DNA of 64,000 nucleotides from Mesoterricola silvestris (GTDB lineage Bacteria; Acidobacteriota; Holophagae; Holophagales; Holophagaceae), in the NCBI RefSeq assembly GCF_030295405.1, contig NZ_AP027080.1:1488001-1552000 (forward strand), written 5' to 3'. Made by a program: the position numbers and the translations under genes. Of this stretch, positions 17,382-26,988 are shown in pieces; position 1 is the stretch's first letter, and the number at the start of each line of letters is the position of its first letter. Under the pieces are notes generated by a model. It ran no database searches, had not been told where the DNA came from, and was given only the letters and a program-made list of their open reading frames with translations.

Positions 17382-19967
17382 TTAGACGGTCACCGTGTCG
17401 GCCACGTCCTTGAACGAGGGGATCTGGTCGAAATTCATGTAGCGGTAGATCTCCTTCGCCTTGGCGTTGACGGACGCCACCTGGGCCAGGTACTCGGCCG
17501 GGGTGGGGATCCGGCCCAGGAGGGCGCAGACGGCGGACAGTTCCGCGGAGCCCAGGTACACCTGGGTGTCGATGCCGAGGCGGTTGGGGAAGTTGCGGGT
17601 GGAGGTGGAGATGGCGGTGGCGCCCTTGCGCACCTGGGCCTGGTTGCCCATGCACAGGGAGCATCCGGGGGTTTCCATGCGGGCGCCGGTGCGGCCCAGG
17701 AGGCTGTAGTAGCCCTCCTCCATGAGGACGAATTCGTCCATCTTGGTGGGGGGGGCGATCCACAGGCGGGTGGGGATGTCCGTCTGGCCTTCCAGGACCC
17801 GGCCCGCGGCGCGGAAGTGGCCGATGTTGGTCATGCAGGAACCGATGAAGACCTCGTCGATCTTCGCGCCGGCCACGGCGGACAGGGGCTTCACGTCATC
17901 GGGGTCGTTGGGGCAGGCCAGCAGGGGCTCCGTGATGGCGCTCATGTCGATTTCCAGGACGGCGGCGTATTCCGCGTCCTTGTCGGCTTCCAGCAGCTCC
18001 GGCCGGGCCACCCAGGCCTCCATGGCCTTGATGCGGCGCTCCAGGGCGTTGCGGTCCTCGTAGCCGTTGGCGATCATCCACTTCATGAGGGTGATATTGG
18101 AATTCATGTATTCGAGGATGGGTTCCTTGTCCAGCTTGACGGTGCATCCGGCCGCGGAGCGCTCCGCGGAGGCGTCCGTGAGCTCGAAAGCCTGCTCGAT
18201 CTTCAGCTTGGGCAGGCCCTCGATCTCCAGGATCCGGCCGGAGAAGACGTTCTTCTTGCCCTTCTTCTCCACGGTGAGCAGGCCCCGCTTGATGGCCTCG
18301 TAGGGGATGGCGTTCACCATGTCCCGCAGGGTGATGCCGGGCTGCATTTCGCCCTTGAAGCGCACCAGGACGGATTCCGGCATATCCAGGGGCATGACCC
18401 CCGTGGCGGCGGCGAAGGCCACCAGGCCCGAACCCGCGGGGAAGGAGATGCCGATGGGGAAGCGGGTGTGGGAGTCGCCGCCGGTGCCCACGGTGTCGGG
18501 CAGCAGGAGGCGGTTCAGCCAGGTGTGGATGACGCCGTCCCCGGGCCGCAGGGACAGGCCGCCGCGGTTCGTGATGAAGGGCGGGAGGGTGTGGTGCACC
18601 TGGATGTCCACGGGCTTGGGGTAGGCCGCGGTGTGGCAGAAGGATTGCATGACCATGTCCGCCGAGAAGTTCAGGCAGGCCAGGTCCTTCAGTTCGTCCC
18701 GGGTCATGGGCCCGGTGGTGTCCTGGCTGCCGACGGTGGTCATGCGGGGCTCGCAGTAGGCGCCGGGGCGCACGCCCTCGCCTTCCGGAAGGCCACAGGC
18801 GCGCCCCACCATCTTCTGGGCCAGGGTGAAGCCCTTGGTGGACGCGGGGGGCACGGTGTTGGGACGGAAGAGGGTGGAGGCCGGAAGGCCCAGGGACTTG
18901 CGGGCCTTGGCCGTGAGGCCCCGGCCGATGATGAGCGGGATGCGGCCTCCGGCGCGCACCTCGTCGAAGAGCACCGCGGACTTCACCTGGAATTCCGCCA
19001 CCACCTTGCCGCCCTTGAGGACCTTGCCGTCGTAGGGGCGCAGCTCCACCACGTCCCCCGTCTCCAGGCCGGACACGTCCAGTTCGATGGGCAGCGCCCC
19101 GGAGTCCTCCATGGTGTTGTAGAAGATGGGGGCGATCTTGGAGCCCAGGCACACGCCGCCGAAGCGCTTGTTGGGCACGAAGGGCACGTCGGCCCCCGTC
19201 CACCACAGCACGGAGTTGGTGGCCGACTTGCGGCTGGAGCCCGTGCCCACCACGTCGCCCACGTAGGCCACCGGGTGCCCCTTGGCGATGAGTTCCTGGA
19301 GCAGCTTCATGGGGCCCAGCTTGCCGGGTTCGTCCGGGACGATGCCCGGCCGCGGGTTCTTGAGCATGGCCAGCGCGTGGAGCGGGATATCGGGCCGGCT
19401 CCAGGCGTCCGGGGCCGGGGAGAGGTCGTCGGTGTTGGTTTCGCCCGTGACCTTGAAGACCGTCACCGTGAGGCTGGCGGGCACTTCCGGCCGGCACGTG
19501 AACCACTCGGCCTCCGCCCAGGAGGCCAGCACCGCCTTGGCGTTGGCGCTGCCCCCGTCGGCCTTGGCCTTGACCTGGTCGAAGGAATCGAAGATCAGCA
19601 GCGTCTTCTTGAGCCCCTCCGCGGCGATGGCCCCCACCCCCGGCTCGTCCAGCAGGGCGATGAGGGGGGAGATATTGAACCCGCCCAGCATGGTCCCCAG
19701 CAGCTCCGTGGCCTTCTCCCGGCTCACCAGCGGGCTCTGGACCTCGCCCCAGGCCACCTTGGCCAGGAAATCCGCCTTCACCTGCGCCGCGTCGTCCACC
19801 CCCGCCGGCACCCGGTGGATGAGCAGCTCGAGCAGCGTGGCCTCCTCCCCCTGGGGCGGCCGCTTCAGCAGCTCCACCAGCTCCCGGGTCTGTTCCGGCG
19901 TCAAGGGCAGCGCCGGAATGCCAAGGGCGGCGCGTTCGGCAAGGTGGGTACGGTAGGCGGCGAGCAT
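17382..19967 (-). CDS. acnB: Aconitate hydratase B / 2-methylisocitrate dehydratase
   Basis: An 861-residue AcnB, close to the 865 residues of the E. coli enzyme. It interconverts citrate and isocitrate in the TCA cycle and, in many bacteria, dehydrates 2-methylisocitrate. The [4Fe-4S] cysteines are visible: [10 protein letters not shown] and CSLCMGNQ in the C-terminal third. The N-terminal HEAT-like domain ([20 protein letters not shown]) and the swivel domain ([20 protein letters not shown]) are in the order typical of AcnB. The ATG at 19967 has GGAGG four bases ahead; the open frame continues 14 codons further. No other TCA-cycle genes are adjacent. Confidence 0.96.
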   Translation of the reverse strand: MLAAYRTHLAERAALGIPALPLTPEQTRELVELLKRPPQGEEATLLELLIHRVPAGVDDAAQVKADFLAKVAWGEVQSPLVSREKATELLGTMLGGFNISPLIALLDEPGVGAIAAEGLKKTLLIFDSFDQVKAKADGGSANAKAVLASWAEAEWFTCRPEVPASLTVTVFKVTGETNTDDLSPAPDAWSRPDIPLHALAMLKNPRPGIVPDEPGKLGPMKLLQELIAKGHPVAYVGDVVGTGSSRKSATNSVLWWTGADVPFVPNKRFGGVCLGSKIAPIFYNTMEDSGALPIELDVSGLETGDVVELRPYDGKVLKGGKVVAEFQVKSAVLFDEVRAGGRIPLIIGRGLTAKARKSLGLPASTLFRPNTVPPASTKGFTLAQKMVGRACGLPEGEGVRPGAYCEPRMTTVGSQDTTGPMTRDELKDLACLNFSADMVMQSFCHTAAYPKPVDIQVHHTLPPFITNRGGLSLRPGDGVIHTWLNRLLLPDTVGTGGDSHTRFPIGISFPAGSGLVAFAAATGVMPLDMPESVLVRFKGEMQPGITLRDMVNAIPYEAIKRGLLTVEKKGKKNVFSGRILEIEGLPKLKIEQAFELTDASAERSAAGCTVKLDKEPILEYMNSNITLMKWMIANGYEDRNALERRIKAMEAWVARPELLEADKDAEYAAVLEIDMSAITEPLLACPNDPDDVKPLSAVAGAKIDEVFIGSCMTNIGHFRAAGRVLEGQTDIPTRLWIAPPTKMDEFVLMEEGYYSLLGRTGARMETPGCSLCMGNQAQVRKGATAISTSTRNFPNRLGIDTQVYLGSAELSAVCALLGRIPTPAEYLAQVASVNAKAKEIYRYMNFDQIPSFKDVADTVTV

Positions 19968-20081
19968 GGGACCTCCGCCTACAAAGATACCCCCCAACCC
20001 CCAAAACATCTAATGGTGCCGCTAATTAGGATCAACGAGTCGTCTTTGCCGCCGGTTTCCGGCCCGTCCCGCCCGGACCTT
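19968..20081. promoter_or_regulatory. acnB upstream region
   Basis: The leader contains CGCTAATTAG at 20021-20030, whose last eight bases are palindromic (CTAATTAG), 54 bp ahead of the acnB start. The same ten bases recur at 20262-20271. It may be a promoter element or operator. No strong -35/-10 pair was assigned. Confidence 0.35.
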
Positions 20082-20156
20082 GGAGCCCGGCTACGGAATC
20101 GCACGTGTCCCGGACGTTCGCCCCGGTTCGTTGCTGCGGGCCAAGCCCGCAGCAAC
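20082..20156 (+). repeat. Family C element, left arm
   Basis: The arm reads GAGCCCGGCTACGGAATCGC, then ACGTGTCCCGGACGTTCGCC and a perfect 11-bp hairpin at 20130-20156 (GTTGCTGCGGG, loop CCAAG, CCCGCAGCAAC). The inverted partner is at 20529-20602. Confidence 0.8.
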
Positions 20157-20528
20157 GGAATGCTCTCACCCCATGGTTGGGCCTGTGTTTTCACCTATTG
20201 GCCCCGACCCACCTCAGGGCCTCTCTTCGAGTGCTGCGCGGAGGGCCTTGGACCGCGCCAACGCTAATTAGTGAAAGCGACCTCGTCTCGAACCGGGCCT
20301 TCAGCAGGTCTGGGCGTGAGCCAACTTCAAAAGCTTGTGGGCGGTCCACACCATTCAACGTCGGCGCCCCCCGGCACCGAGAGGCCCATCGCGAAGCAAA
20401 CCCACAAACCCATGGGAGCCGCTCTCCTCGCCTGGGCCTTCCAGGAGAGCCCTTTCCTTCCGTATTCCCTTCCGCTCAACGAAGCGGGTTGGGCGTAGCA
20501 CAGCCCCGACGTCTCTTCCGCCCCCCCC
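20157..20528. other. Spacer between family C arms
   Basis: No supported gene lies here. The 372 bp holds CACCATTCAACGTCGGCGC (20349-20367), also present in the family B spacer, and a second CGCTAATTAG (20262-20271). Base composition is lower in GC than the neighbouring genes. Short open frames are present but show no recognisable protein. Confidence 0.5.
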
Positions 20529-20602
20529 GTCATCGCCGGCTTGGCCGGCGATGACGAAACAGGGCGAACGTCTGGGACACGTACGATTACGTAGCCAGGC
20601 CC
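20529..20602 (-). repeat. Family C element, right arm (inverted)
   Basis: The flanks match the left arm in reverse (AGGGCGAACGTCTGGGACAC and TACGTAGCCAGGCCC). The hairpin (20529-20555) has a different stem: read in the same direction it is GTCATCGCCGG / CCGGCGATGAC around the same CCAAG loop. Six of 11 stem positions differ from the left arm yet all still pair. It abuts the stop of the FadL-type gene. Confidence 0.8.
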
Positions 20603-22087
20603 CTAGAACGACCAGCGCGCCTGGAGCGCCCAGATGTCGATGGCGTTCTTGAAGGTGCCGGAGAGGTTGCCCTTGATGTAGTCGGAGGACAAGGGGTTGG
20701 TGCCGCCCTTGAGGTTCACGGTGGAGTCCTTGGCGATGATGTGGGTGTAGCCGAAGTCCAGGGTGAAGGCCTTGCTGAACTGGTAGCCGGTGCCGGCGGA
20801 GATCCAGGTGCGGTCGGCGTCGGGGATGCGGGGGGTGCGGTAGGTGTCGTCCACGGGGGCGGTGTCCATGGCCAGGCCCACGCGCCAGGTCCAGCCGTCG
20901 CCGGGGCGGAGGGTGGCGCCCACGGAGGCGAAGGTGCTGTCCTTCCAGTTCTCGGGGGTGATGTTGTCGGCCTGCGTGGCGGGGTTGGAGAACTTCAGGC
21001 GAAGCTCCTGGAACTTGGACCACTGGGTGCGCTCCACCTCGGCGCTCAGGGTGACGGTGGGCGACACCTGCACGTTCAGGCCGAGGGTGATCACGGCCGG
21101 GAGGTTCAGCTCGGCGGTGACGGGGCCGTTGGCGGTGCCGGCGGCGAAGGCCGCGGCCAGGCCGTCCAGGTAGGGCTTCTTGGCGGCGCCGGGGTTGATC
21201 TGGTAGAGCGCGGCCAGGCCCATGGGGACCGTGGAGGGGATGGCGAAGGTGGCGTCGCCCTTGATCTTCTCCGTGATGGCGGACTGGTAGCCCAGGCCCA
21301 CGCTGAGGGTCTTCGTGGGCTCGAAGAGCAGGCCCGCCTTGAAGCCGTAGGCCCAGGAATCGCCCGTCACCGAGACCTTGCCGTCGGCGGCGCCGGGGTA
21401 CACCACGGGCCCGCCGGTGAGGGGGTTGGTGTTGGTGATGCCGGCGGGGGCCAGCTGGGCCACGCCCATGTAGGCCTCGTAGCCGAAGTCCACGGCCTGG
21501 CTCAGTTCCGCCTTGGCCCTGCGGGCCACGAAGGACACGCCGCCGCTCCACATGTCGTTGAAGCGGTAGGCGACGGTGGGCGTGATGTCCAGGGTCTCCA
21601 GGTGGCTGCGCAGGGCGTGGTACCGCCCGATCCAGTTGTCGTCGTACTGGGTGGTGAGGCCGTAGGGCACGTTCACCGAGAAGCCCGCCTTCAGGTTGGG
21701 GCCCAGGGACCACATGGCGTAGACGTTCGGGGTGACGGCGCTGAGGGCGGCGTTGCCGGTGGCGGCGGGCCCGGAGATGGCGCTGAAGGGCGAGGCGGCG
21801 GGGATGCCGGCCCTGCTGGCGGCGCCGTTGCTGAACTTGGTGGAGGGCAGGATGTTGGTGAAACCCAGCTGGACCTGGTTGCCTTCGAAGCGGGTGAGGA
21901 CCGCCGGGTTGTAGAACATGCCGCCGATGTCGGTGCTGCCGGCGCTGACGCCGGCGTAGGAAAGGCCCTGGCCGCTGGCGCCCTGTTCCCTCAGCTGGAA
22001 TCCGGAAGCCATGGCGTGGGGCGCGGCCGCCACGAGCAGGAGAGCCACCGCTGAAGCGGACAGGGAAACGCGGGAATGGTTGGTCAT
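20603..22087 (-). CDS. FadL/OmpP1/TodX-family outer-membrane transporter
   Basis: A 494-residue outer-membrane barrel of the family that takes up long-chain fatty acids or aromatic hydrocarbons. It has a signal peptide (about 1-26, ending HAMASG) and the family's N-terminal hatch motif, with GFQLREQGASGQGLSYAGVS, then the NPAVLTRF box. It ends in an aromatic (LQARWSF). AAGGAG lies eight bases ahead of the ATG at 22087; the open frame continues upstream. The divergent TetR gene is its likely regulator. Whether the cargo is fatty acid or a hydrocarbon cannot be told. Confidence 0.9.
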   Translation of the reverse strand: MTNHSRVSLSASAVALLLVAAAPHAMASGFQLREQGASGQGLSYAGVSAGSTDIGGMFYNPAVLTRFEGNQVQLGFTNILPSTKFSNGAASRAGIPAASPFSAISGPAATGNAALSAVTPNVYAMWSLGPNLKAGFSVNVPYGLTTQYDDNWIGRYHALRSHLETLDITPTVAYRFNDMWSGGVSFVARRAKAELSQAVDFGYEAYMGVAQLAPAGITNTNPLTGGPVVYPGAADGKVSVTGDSWAYGFKAGLLFEPTKTLSVGLGYQSAITEKIKGDATFAIPSTVPMGLAALYQINPGAAKKPYLDGLAAAFAAGTANGPVTAELNLPAVITLGLNVQVSPTVTLSAEVERTQWSKFQELRLKFSNPATQADNITPENWKDSTFASVGATLRPGDGWTWRVGLAMDTAPVDDTYRTPRIPDADRTWISAGTGYQFSKAFTLDFGYTHIIAKDSTVNLKGGTNPLSSDYIKGNLSGTFKNAIDIWALQARWSF

Positions 22088-22250
22088 GCTTGAGACTCCT
22101 TGGTCCTGGTTGCGTGTTTTCACGCTTTTTGCCGAATTGGCATGCAGAATCGTCAACCTTATCAAACCGCGCGCCGCCGGACCTTGATTTAATCCATTGG
22201 GGACTCAATCTAAATGACTCAGGGTCAGTATCATCAGGAGCGAGGTTCCC
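22088..22250. promoter_or_regulatory. FadL/TetR intergenic promoter region
   Basis: The 163-bp gap between the divergent FadL-type and TetR genes is AT-richer than its surroundings, with TTGATTTAATCCATTGGGG and GACTCAATCTAAATGACTCA in the middle (about 22182-22222). Two copies of GACTCA, 16 bp apart, flank AATCTAAAT. One or both could belong to the TetR operator. Confidence 0.4.
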
Positions 22251-22934
22251 ATGCGGCGTGCCTACAGGCCTGAAGAGAAGGAGCTCCGGCGCAAGGCCAT
22301 CCTTGCCGCCGCGGCCCAGCTCTTCAGCGCCTGCCGCTACCAGGACCTGCGCATGGCCGACCTGGCGCGGCTGCTGGGCATGGGCAAGGGCACCCTCTAC
22401 CTCTACTTCCCCACCAAGGAGGCCCTGTTCCTGGCGGTGCTCAAGGCGGAGATGGGCGGGTGGTTCCAGGGCGCGGCCCGGCGCCTGGAGGCCACGGCCC
22501 CCGGGGAGGACCCCGAGCGGGTCGCCGCGGGTCTCGTGCGCGAACTGCTGGACCGGCCCCTGCTGCCCGGCCTCCAGGCCCTGGTGCACGGCGTCCTGGA
22601 GCAGAACGTGCCCCGGGAGGAGACGCTGGCCTTCGCGCGGTTCCTGCAGGACGGCGTGACCCGCGTGGGGGCCTGCCTCGAGCGGGCCATCCCGGCCCTG
22701 GCGCCGGGCCGGGGCGCCCAGTTCCTCCTGCGCTTCTACGGCCTGGTCATCGGCTCCCAGCTCATGTCCGGGCGGCCCCCGTCCGTGGCCGAGGCCCTGG
22801 AGGAACCGGGCCTCCACGTGTTCGATTTCACCTTCGAAGGCGTCTTCACGGGCGCGGTGGTGGATCTCCTGAAGGGGATGCTGCAGGGGGAACTGGCGGC
22901 TTCGAACCAGGGAGGTACGACAGCGGCACCTTGA
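22251..22934 (+). CDS. TetR/AcrR-family transcriptional regulator
   Basis: A 227-residue regulator with the TetR helix-turn-helix (RKAILAAAAQLFSACRYQ, MADLARLLGMGKGTLYLYFP) in residues 14-60 and a helical ligand domain after it. The divergent FadL-type gene suggests that it responds to fatty acids or acyl-CoA (inference). Its last 30 codons overlap the convergent gene at 22846-23856 by 89 bp on the other strand. The final residues (LAASNQGGTTAAP) look like an unconserved tail, so an earlier natural end or later mutation of the stop is possible. Confidence 0.88.
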   Translation: MRRAYRPEEKELRRKAILAAAAQLFSACRYQDLRMADLARLLGMGKGTLYLYFPTKEALFLAVLKAEMGGWFQGAARRLEATAPGEDPERVAAGLVRELLDRPLLPGLQALVHGVLEQNVPREETLAFARFLQDGVTRVGACLERAIPALAPGRGAQFLLRFYGLVIGSQLMSGRPPSVAEALEEPGLHVFDFTFEGVFTGAVVDLLKGMLQGELAASNQGGTTAAP

Positions 22935-23856
22935 GCGGCGGCTCCTGCCCCTTGAAGCGCAGCACCAGGAGGGCCCGGGCCACGTCCGGGGCCGTGCGGC
23001 GGATTTCCAGGGCCATCTCCGGGGCCGCGGCCGGCAGGGGGCCCCGTTCGAAGCCGGCCCCCTCCACGTCGGCGCCCTCCAGGGCGAAGGCCTTGCCGTC
23101 CCGGGCCTTGAGCAGGAGCGTCTGGACGGGGACGGCGGGATCCAGGAAGACCACCCGGCTGGGCAGGGCCTCGATGGGGTGATGGAGCTTCCAGTCCAGG
23201 TACAGGTCGAACCGGGGCTGCAGCGGGGCGCTGGTCTCCACCCGGAGGGTCTCCAGGCCCAGGGCGGTGCCGGGGGGGATGAGCGCGGGGCGGAGCGTCA
23301 CCAGGAGCCGCGAGGACGGGGTGCCCGGCACCACCTCCGTCTCCAGGTACGGGGCCACGTCCCCGGTCAGGCGCAGCACGGTGGGCTGGCCCGTCTCCCG
23401 GGTGAACGTGAACACGGCCTGGGGGCTCTCGTGGGGCGCCACGACACCCAGGCTTTTGCGCTGCGCGTCCACCGTCAGGTCCGCCCGCACGTCCACGGCC
23501 ACGGGGAGCCGGTACTCCCCCTGGTGGGGATCGTCGGTGAGGAGCCGCACGTTGCGGGCCTGGGGCCCCACGAAATCCGCGGGATCCAGGGTCAGGGTGA
23601 GGCCGAGGCTCTGGCCCGGCGCGAAGGGCCCGTCCAGCGCCGGTCCGCGCACGGTGACGCCCGGGGAGAGTTCGCCCACGCGCAGGGCGATGGGCCTGTC
23701 GCTGATGTTGGTGAAGGTGTAGGCGACGGTCCGCACCTCGCGGGGCCCCGTGCTGCCCAGCTGCACGCGGCCCGCGGGCCGGATGTCGAGGCGGGCCGGA
23801 GCCTGGGCGAGGAGGTGCGCGGCGCAGGCGGCGATGGCTAGAAAGCGCATGGACAT
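22846..23856 (-). CDS. Exported protein with DUF1573-like domains
   Basis: A 336-residue exported protein: signal peptide MSMRFLAIAACAAHLLAQAP, then beta-rich domains. The first resembles DUF1573 (YTFTNISDRPIALRV, PFAPGQSLGLTLTLDP), an immunoglobulin-like fold often found in Bacteroidetes and Acidobacteria proteins of unknown role. A second, weaker copy follows near 120-220 (VFTFTRETGQPTVLRLTG). The Pro-rich C-terminus (PPVPPAASPSGDPPPRP) is read from the antisense of the TetR gene. The start at 23856 places the signal peptide at the N-terminus. Confidence 0.65.
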   Translation of the reverse strand: MSMRFLAIAACAAHLLAQAPARLDIRPAGRVQLGSTGPREVRTVAYTFTNISDRPIALRVGELSPGVTVRGPALDGPFAPGQSLGLTLTLDPADFVGPQARNVRLLTDDPHQGEYRLPVAVDVRADLTVDAQRKSLGVVAPHESPQAVFTFTRETGQPTVLRLTGDVAPYLETEVVPGTPSSRLLVTLRPALIPPGTALGLETLRVETSAPLQPRFDLYLDWKLHHPIEALPSRVVFLDPAVPVQTLLLKARDGKAFALEGADVEGAGFERGPLPAAAPEMALEIRRTAPDVARALLVLRFKGQEPPLKVPLSYLPGSKPPVPPAASPSGDPPPRP

Positions 23857-24145
23857 TGGGTTTCCCGGGAAAGGTAAGGGGTTGATGCATCGGGATCCGA
23901 GGCAGTATCCCACATCATGGCGGTGGTGCCCAGCGGTCTATCTCCAGCTTTTACAATTAAATACACACACGTCGTCTATTTCGATTTCACATTAATTAAC
24001 ACCACCCGCAAGGGCGTTGCAGGGATGATCCTTCCAGGTCACAACCCCATCGTCCAGTTCTCCATGCGCCGCAGGCCACCCATGCCTCCGGCCGCATTTC
24101 CAGTAGCTGCTGGAACCCTCCAACCCCACCGCACGGGAGCCCCGT
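23857..24145 (+). promoter_or_regulatory. Upstream region of the M4 protease gene
   Basis: An AT-rich patch at 23948-24000 has a possible -35 TTTACA (23950-23955) and -10 TCTATT (23975-23980) with a 19-bp spacer. A leader of about 160 nt would follow. The patch is also only about 95 bp upstream of the divergent DUF1573-like gene, so it may serve both. No other feature was seen in the 289 bp. Confidence 0.35.
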
Positions 24146-26383
24146 ATGGCCTTGAACCGTCGTACCTACACCCTCCTCACCCTCGCCCTGGCCGCCGCTC
24201 CGGCGTTCGCCCAGGTGAATGCCCTCAGCCACCTCACGAACCTGCGCAGCTCCCTGGGGCTGGACGGGCAGCACTCCTTCGCCCAGCGCAATGCCATCAG
24301 GGACGAAGCGGGCCGGACCCACGTGCGCTTCCAGCAGTTCTACCAGGGCGTGCCGGTGTTCGGCGGCATGGCCATCACCCACACGGACGCCACGGGATCC
24401 GAGCGCCCCATCACCGACCACCTGGTGCGCAACATCGCCCTCAACGTGCAGCCCAACCTCGCCCCCGCCGAGGCCGTGGCCGTGGCCCACGGGCACCTCG
24501 CCCCCACCGGCGCCTATGCCCAGGAGCCCACCGCCAAGCTGGTGGTGTACCCCGTGAAGGCCCTCGCCGCCAAGGCGGGCCGCTTCCAGGCCGCCAACGC
24601 GGAGGACTTCGAGGAGCAGGTGATCCGCCACGTCCTGGCCTACCACGTGCACACCTCCCTGCGCAACGAGGGTGAAACCCGCGACACCGACTACATCATC
24701 GACGCCCACACCGGGGCGATCCTGGACACCTGGGACGATCTGCACACCACCGCCGCCGTGGGCTCGGGCATCTCCCAGTTCAGCGGCACCGTGGCCCTGA
24801 ACACCAACCTGAACGGCAGCAATTACGAGCTCAAGGACACGGTCCGGAGCATGAACATCTCCACCTACAACCTCAACCACGGCACCAGCGGCACCGGCAC
24901 CCTCTACACGGACGCCGACGACGCCTGGGGCAACGGCACCAACTACACCGGCTCGACCACCTCCACCACCAGCGCCACGGGCCAGACCGCGGCGGTGGAC
25001 GCCCACTACGGCGTGGGGATCACCTTCGACTTCTACAAGAACCTCTTCGGCCGCAACGGCATCGACGGGGCCGGCAAGGCCACCTACAGCCGCGTGCACT
25101 ACAGCACGAGCTACGACAACGCCTTCTGGGACGACACGTGCTTCTGCATGACCTACGGCGACGGCAGCTCCTTCAAGAGCCTCGAGGCCCCCGACGTGGC
25201 CGGCCACGAGATGAGCCACGGCGTGTGCGCCTCCACGGCGAACCTCACCTACTCCGGCGAGTCCGGCGGCCTCAACGAGGCCAACTCCGACATGTTCGGC
25301 AACATGGTCGAGCTCTACGCCCGCAACGGCTTCACGATGCCCGCCACCGTGGCGAACACCGACGCGTGCTGGACCGTGGGCGAGCAGCTCTCCTCCACCC
25401 CCCTGCGCTACATGTACAAGCCCAGCCTGGACGGATCGAGCCCCAACGCCTGGTCCTCCACCGTGAAGAACCTCGACGTGCACTACAGCTCGGGCCCGGC
25501 CAACCGGATGTTCTTCTTCCTCAGCCAGGGCGCCAGCGCGACCAACACCAGCAACTACTACAGCTCCTACGCCCCCTCCGGCTTCAGCGGCATCGGTCCC
25601 GAGAAGGCCATCCGCATCTGGTACAAGGCGCTCACCACCTACATGACCTCCAGCACCAACTACGCCGCGGCCCGCACCGCCGCCCTCAGCGCGGCCTCGG
25701 ACCTCTACGGCGCCGCCGGCGCCGAGTATGCCGCCGTGCAGAACGCCTTCGGCGCCATCAACGTGGGCGCCCTGGCCTCCACGGGGGTGTCCGTGGTCCT
25801 GACCCCCTCCACCGCCACCCTGGCCCCCAACGCCACCCAGCAGTTCACCGCGGCCGTCAGCGGCAGCACCACCACCACCGTGACCTGGACCTGCACGGGC
25901 GGCACGGTCACCTCCGCCGGCCTCTACACCGCCCCCGCCACCGTGGGCACCTACACCGTCACCGCGACCTCCACCGCCGACACCAGCAAGTCCGCGAGCG
26001 CCACCGTGACCGTCACCACCGGTTCCACCACCTACGCCGAGGTGGAAAGCAACGGCACCATCGCCACCGCCAACGCCGTGGGCAACGCCGTCACGAAGAT
26101 CACCGGCTTCATCGGCACCACCACCGACGCCGACTACTTCAAGGTCCTCGTGGGCGCCGGCGCCACCCTCACCGTCAACATGACGGGCCCCGCCAAGGAC
26201 TACGACCTCTACCTGTACAACGCGTCGGGCACCAAGCTCGCCAGCAGCACCGGCACGACGTCCACCGAGTCCGTCACCTACAAGAACACCGGAACCGCCG
26301 GCGTCAACTACTACATCCTGGTGAAGGGCTACAACAAGGCCTACTCCACCACCGCCGGCTACACGCTCGCACTCACGCGATAG
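24146..26383 (+). CDS. Secreted M4-family (thermolysin-like) metalloprotease
   Basis: A 745-residue secreted protease. It has a signal peptide (MALNRRTYTLLTLALAAAPAFA), an FTP-like propeptide (about 25-200), then the catalytic domain with the zinc motif HEMSH at residues 354-358 and the downstream Glu in GGLNEANSD. The catalytic domain ends near 550. An immunoglobulin-like domain (about 551-630, VVLTPSTATLAPNATQQFTA) and a C-terminal PPC domain (about 631-745, ending TAGYTLALTR) follow; PPC domains are usually cut off during maturation. It probably degrades external protein for nutrition. A strong terminator lies just downstream. Confidence 0.93.
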   Translation: MALNRRTYTLLTLALAAAPAFAQVNALSHLTNLRSSLGLDGQHSFAQRNAIRDEAGRTHVRFQQFYQGVPVFGGMAITHTDATGSERPITDHLVRNIALNVQPNLAPAEAVAVAHGHLAPTGAYAQEPTAKLVVYPVKALAAKAGRFQAANAEDFEEQVIRHVLAYHVHTSLRNEGETRDTDYIIDAHTGAILDTWDDLHTTAAVGSGISQFSGTVALNTNLNGSNYELKDTVRSMNISTYNLNHGTSGTGTLYTDADDAWGNGTNYTGSTTSTTSATGQTAAVDAHYGVGITFDFYKNLFGRNGIDGAGKATYSRVHYSTSYDNAFWDDTCFCMTYGDGSSFKSLEAPDVAGHEMSHGVCASTANLTYSGESGGLNEANSDMFGNMVELYARNGFTMPATVANTDACWTVGEQLSSTPLRYMYKPSLDGSSPNAWSSTVKNLDVHYSSGPANRMFFFLSQGASATNTSNYYSSYAPSGFSGIGPEKAIRIWYKALTTYMTSSTNYAAARTAALSAASDLYGAAGAEYAAVQNAFGAINVGALASTGVSVVLTPSTATLAPNATQQFTAAVSGSTTTTVTWTCTGGTVTSAGLYTAPATVGTYTVTATSTADTSKSASATVTVTTGSTTYAEVESNGTIATANAVGNAVTKITGFIGTTTDADYFKVLVGAGATLTVNMTGPAKDYDLYLYNASGTKLASSTGTTSTESVTYKNTGTAGVNYYILVKGYNKAYSTTAGYTLALTR

Positions 26384-26395
26384 CCGTACGAGCCC

Positions 26396-26433
26396 GAAAG
26401 GAAAGGGCCGCCTCCGGGCGGCCCTTTCCTTTC
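26396..26433 (+). terminator. Strong terminator of the protease gene
   Basis: A perfect 17-bp stem (GAAAGGAAAGGGCCGCC, loop TCCG, and its complement) begins 12 bp after the protease stop. The 3' arm carries TTTCCTTTC in place of a pure T-run. The 3' part of this hairpin recurs at 29487 on the far side of the ADOP gene. Confidence 0.85.
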
Positions 26434-26750
26434 GGCCGCCCCGGCTTTCCGGCCCTGACCAGCCTGCCCTGCCGGCGGCCGCGGGTCGTGACGGCGGGGT
26501 TCCATCCGTACCTGGCGACCCATCCGGGTCCCAGCATTCTGCGCCGACCCATCGGTAGCGCAAACGCAGCAGCAAGCTGCTGCGTTTGCGCTTGCCGTTG
26601 TCCATTGGACGGAAGGGGATGGCGGAAGGGGGGTGCGCCCAAGGGGGAACGCTTGCCTGGCACGGCATGATTTGACGGGGGGCGGGGCTGCAGGCGCCAA
26701 GGTCGCCGCATGGCAGGTGTCCTGCCGGAACCCATGGCTTTCTCTTTACA
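26410..26750 (+). repeat. Family D element, copy 3 (long form)
   Basis: The core blocks are CCTGCCCTGCCGG, GGGGTTCCATCC, CCGACCCATCGGTAGCGC, a perfect 15-bp hairpin at 26558-26591 (GCGCAAACGCAGCAG, loop CAAG) and CTTGCCGTTGTCCATTGGAC. It continues through CTTGCCTGGCACGGCATG to GGAACCCATGGC at about 26740. That extension is found, inverted, in the copy at 29765-30066. The first 200 bp recur directly at 29487-29690. Confidence 0.85.
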
Positions 26751-26988
26751 TGCCGGAATTCCGAAGGAAGCCAATTTTTCTTCAAATGGGGGATCCCGGA
26801 TGGAATAGGGCCCTCACGTGAACGGTCCTGAAAATGGGACATGGAATCCCGATTCCGAAACTGGCGGTATGGGTCTTCCTTCAGATACATGGAGAATTCC
26901 GCCGGTATCATTCTTGCTGGAGGCAGGGGAACCCCGTTTCAAATCCTTCCCCGCCCCTGCCTCTGGAGCCCAGGTGCCCGTTCTTCGA
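26751..26988 (+). promoter_or_regulatory. ADOP gene upstream region
   Basis: Lower in GC than the rest of the window, continuing the composition of the permease gene. The frame of the permease is open from a GTG at 26818, so part of this region may be coding. GGAGGCAGGGG at about 26920 could be a ribosome site for a start further downstream, but no start matches it well. No repeat is visible here. Confidence 0.35.

Noticed and set aside
17247-20267. A 1006-residue open frame opposite acnB
   Set aside because: acnB is certain and full length on the other strand. The frame has Gly/Val/His-rich low complexity and runs through repeat DNA.
20105-20554. Short open frames between acnB and the FadL-type gene
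   Set aside because: They cross the hairpins of family C arms and show no ribosome site or recognisable protein.
23996-26911. A 971-residue minus-strand frame across the protease gene
   Set aside because: Consists of GGGV-type low complexity opposite a clear M4 protease, and crosses a terminator and a repeat.
26818-26988. N-terminal extension of the permease from GTG 26818
   Set aside because: The added 57 residues have no similarity to ADOP proteins, which normally begin at about MTLRDAFRG. Kept as a possibility only.
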